DNA of 64,000 bases from JBGTIS01 sp041745535 (GTDB lineage Bacteria > Bacteroidota > Bacteroidia > Cytophagales > Cyclobacteriaceae): NCBI GenBank assembly GCA_041745535.1, contig JBGTIS010000261.1, forward strand, positions 56,168 to 120,167, in the 5' to 3' direction. Every line of letters begins with the position of its first letter. Within the stretch, counting starts at the first letter, position 1. Below, piece by piece: positions 62,975 to 64,000 of this stretch. Below the pieces are notes generated by a model that was not told the origin of the DNA, did no database searches, and saw nothing but the letters and a program-made list of their open reading frames with translations. The translations under genes were made by a program, and so were the position numbers.

Positions 62975-63409
62975 ATGAAGGTAGAGATTTCTGTATCAGA
63001 AAATACCCTTGGTGAAAACGGAATTTCTTTTACCGGAGATAATAATGAGGAATTATACTTTATTCCTTTCCGACAAATATTAGGAATTGAAACTAATTAT
63101 AAAGTAACCCCAGATAGTGAAATTATTGGAGATGTTCTATTGCGAGTAATTCGGCTGGCGGCATCTTATTCATGGGCAACTGAAGAAATCCTTATTGAGT
63201 TACTAAGGTTAATTCATAATTATAAACCTGATTTGAAAGACGATATTCTCGCTGATACTTTTATAGCTGTTTCACGAATAAAAGGAATTAATTTGTTAGC
63301 TATTGAATTTGAAAAACAGAATCCAATTCAAAATTATGAAGGTACAGAAATTGCCAATCGAACAGAATGGCGAAAAAAATTCTTTGAATATTTAAAAACA
63401 AAAAGATAA
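62975..63409 (+). CDS. Hypothetical protein on AT-rich putative island
   Basis: A 144-residue acidic protein (MKVEISVSENTLGENG) with a likely beta-rich N-terminal half (ISFTGDNNEELYFIPFRQIL) and an alpha-helical second half (LLRVIRLAASYSWATEEILIELLRLI). No signal peptide or catalytic motif is seen. Codon and base composition are much more AT-rich than the genes before the tRNA, which suggests foreign origin. A further protein gene starts 46 bases later. I do not recognise a family. Confidence 0.6.
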   Translation: MKVEISVSENTLGENGISFTGDNNEELYFIPFRQILGIETNYKVTPDSEIIGDVLLRVIRLAASYSWATEEILIELLRLIHNYKPDLKDDILADTFIAVSRIKGINLLAIEFEKQNPIQNYEGTEIANRTEWRKKFFEYLKTKR

Positions 63410-63455
63410 AAGTGACAAAGATTATAACTGATATATTTCTAATTTATGGATAATT

Positions 63456-64000
63456 ATGAATAAGAAATTGGATCACTCAAATGAAATATTTAATGAAGCA
63501 ACACTAAAGATATTTATTTCTGCTATTTTCTCTCAAGTACCAGTTTTGGGTACAATTCTCAATGAGATAATGTTCGATATGCCTGGTAGAGTTAAAATGA
63601 TGAGATTGGAATCGTTTGTAGAGGAACTTAAAAATAGCATAAATCAATTAAAACTTGATTCAGGTCATGAATATTTTAAATCAGAGGATTTTTATGATCT
63701 AACTTATAATTTAATTGATAAAGTAATTAAGACAAAGTGCAAACAAAAACATCAAATACTATCTAGAATTTATGTGAATTCAATTAATCGTGAGATCGAT
63801 TTTGAATCAGATTTAGAAACAATATATCTAGGTTATACAATTGAACTTAAACCAGTTCAGCTTCAACTTCTGATACTAATTAATAGGATAGAAAGTGAAT
63901 TAGTAGAAATTGGAGGATTTTCTGAATTTTATGAGCTATTAAATACAAACTATGGATTTCAAGATATTGAAAAATATGAATTTAAACTGCATATAAACAA
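63456..64000 (+). CDS. Partial hypothetical protein, cut by window end
   Basis: ATG at 63456 opens a frame that runs to the end of the window (at least 181 residues). Early residues FISAIFSQVPVLGTILNEIM then FDMPGRVKMMRLESFVEELK resemble, by eye, uncharacterised proteins with a short hydrophobic entry helix (PxxGxxxNE) followed by a charged helix. The rest is helical and charged. No family is assigned. It is AT-rich like its neighbour and may be co-transcribed. It was too long and cut off to be complete here. Confidence 0.6.
   Translation, partial: MNKKLDHSNEIFNEATLKIFISAIFSQVPVLGTILNEIMFDMPGRVKMMRLESFVEELKNSINQLKLDSGHEYFKSEDFYDLTYNLIDKVIKTKCKQKHQILSRIYVNSINREIDFESDLETIYLGYTIELKPVQLQLLILINRIESELVEIGGFSEFYELLNTNYGFQDIEKYEFKLHIN

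Overview
The window is chromosomal DNA from a member of the Bacteroidota, most likely the Cytophagales. This is inferred from two proteins with type IX secretion C-terminal sorting domains, from TAnnTTTG-type -7 promoter elements (often with a TTG-containing -33 element 19-23 bases upstream), from a general lack of Shine-Dalgarno sequences, and from the mix of SusR-less glycan genes, lipoproteins and DUF2231/heme c/LRR proteins. I cannot name a species. About 58 protein genes or gene remnants and one tRNA are supported. Most are housekeeping or common accessory genes.

Layout. 1-8.1 kb: a membrane protein with a heme c motif and leucine-rich repeats, a small lipoprotein, a large secreted metalloprotease, a glycerophosphodiesterase, a nitrilase-family amidase and a Crp/Fnr regulator. 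8.2-13.2 kb: an accessory zone with two DoxX proteins, a surface protein with an S74 autochaperone domain, a second Crp/Fnr regulator, an AhpD-like protein, and several decayed coding fragments around 8.8-9.9 kb. 13.4-16.1 kb: an orphan methyltransferase-like protein, an arsR-arsM arsenic unit with near-identical palindromic operators before both genes, and a GNAT acetyltransferase. 16.1-23.1 kb (minus strand): priA, nadE, rnc, fabF and acpP. 23.5-26.5 kb: pyk and pncB. 26.8-35.4 kb: a truncated sigma factor, an esterase, a flavin monooxygenase, a DUF748 protein, a methyltransferase, asnB, a histidine kinase with its single-domain response regulator, and a chimeric TetR-like remnant. 35.5-40.5 kb: mscL, a GH13 amylase with a sugar-porter-like transporter, a small inverted-repeat element and a class A beta-lactamase-like lipoprotein. 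40.8-46.7 kb: a complete RND efflux operon (adaptor, pump, outer-membrane channel). 46.9-52 kb: DoxX, a D-aminoacylase-like amidohydrolase, and a PadR-PspC/GIN envelope-stress-type pair. 52.4-62.4 kb: pdxA, pepA, rsmA, mgtE, a D-2-hydroxyacid dehydrogenase, a pentapeptide-repeat membrane protein, der, era and a lipoprotein.

62.5-64 kb: an initiator tRNA (anticodon CAT), immediately followed by a hairpin and a tandem repeat containing GGGGACAC. After that the sequence becomes clearly more AT-rich and carries two proteins I do not recognise, the second cut by the window end. This looks like the left edge of an element integrated at the tRNA, and it is the likeliest place for unknown biology, but the window holds too little of it to name a system.

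Genes that work together: acpP-fabF-rnc (fatty acid synthesis with coupled RNase III), nadE and pncB (two NAD-making steps, not adjacent), arsR-arsM (arsenic sensing and methylation), amylase plus transporter (oligosaccharide use), the RND trio (efflux), PadR-PspC (autoregulated envelope response), pepA-pdxA and rsmA-mgtE (overlapping gene pairs).
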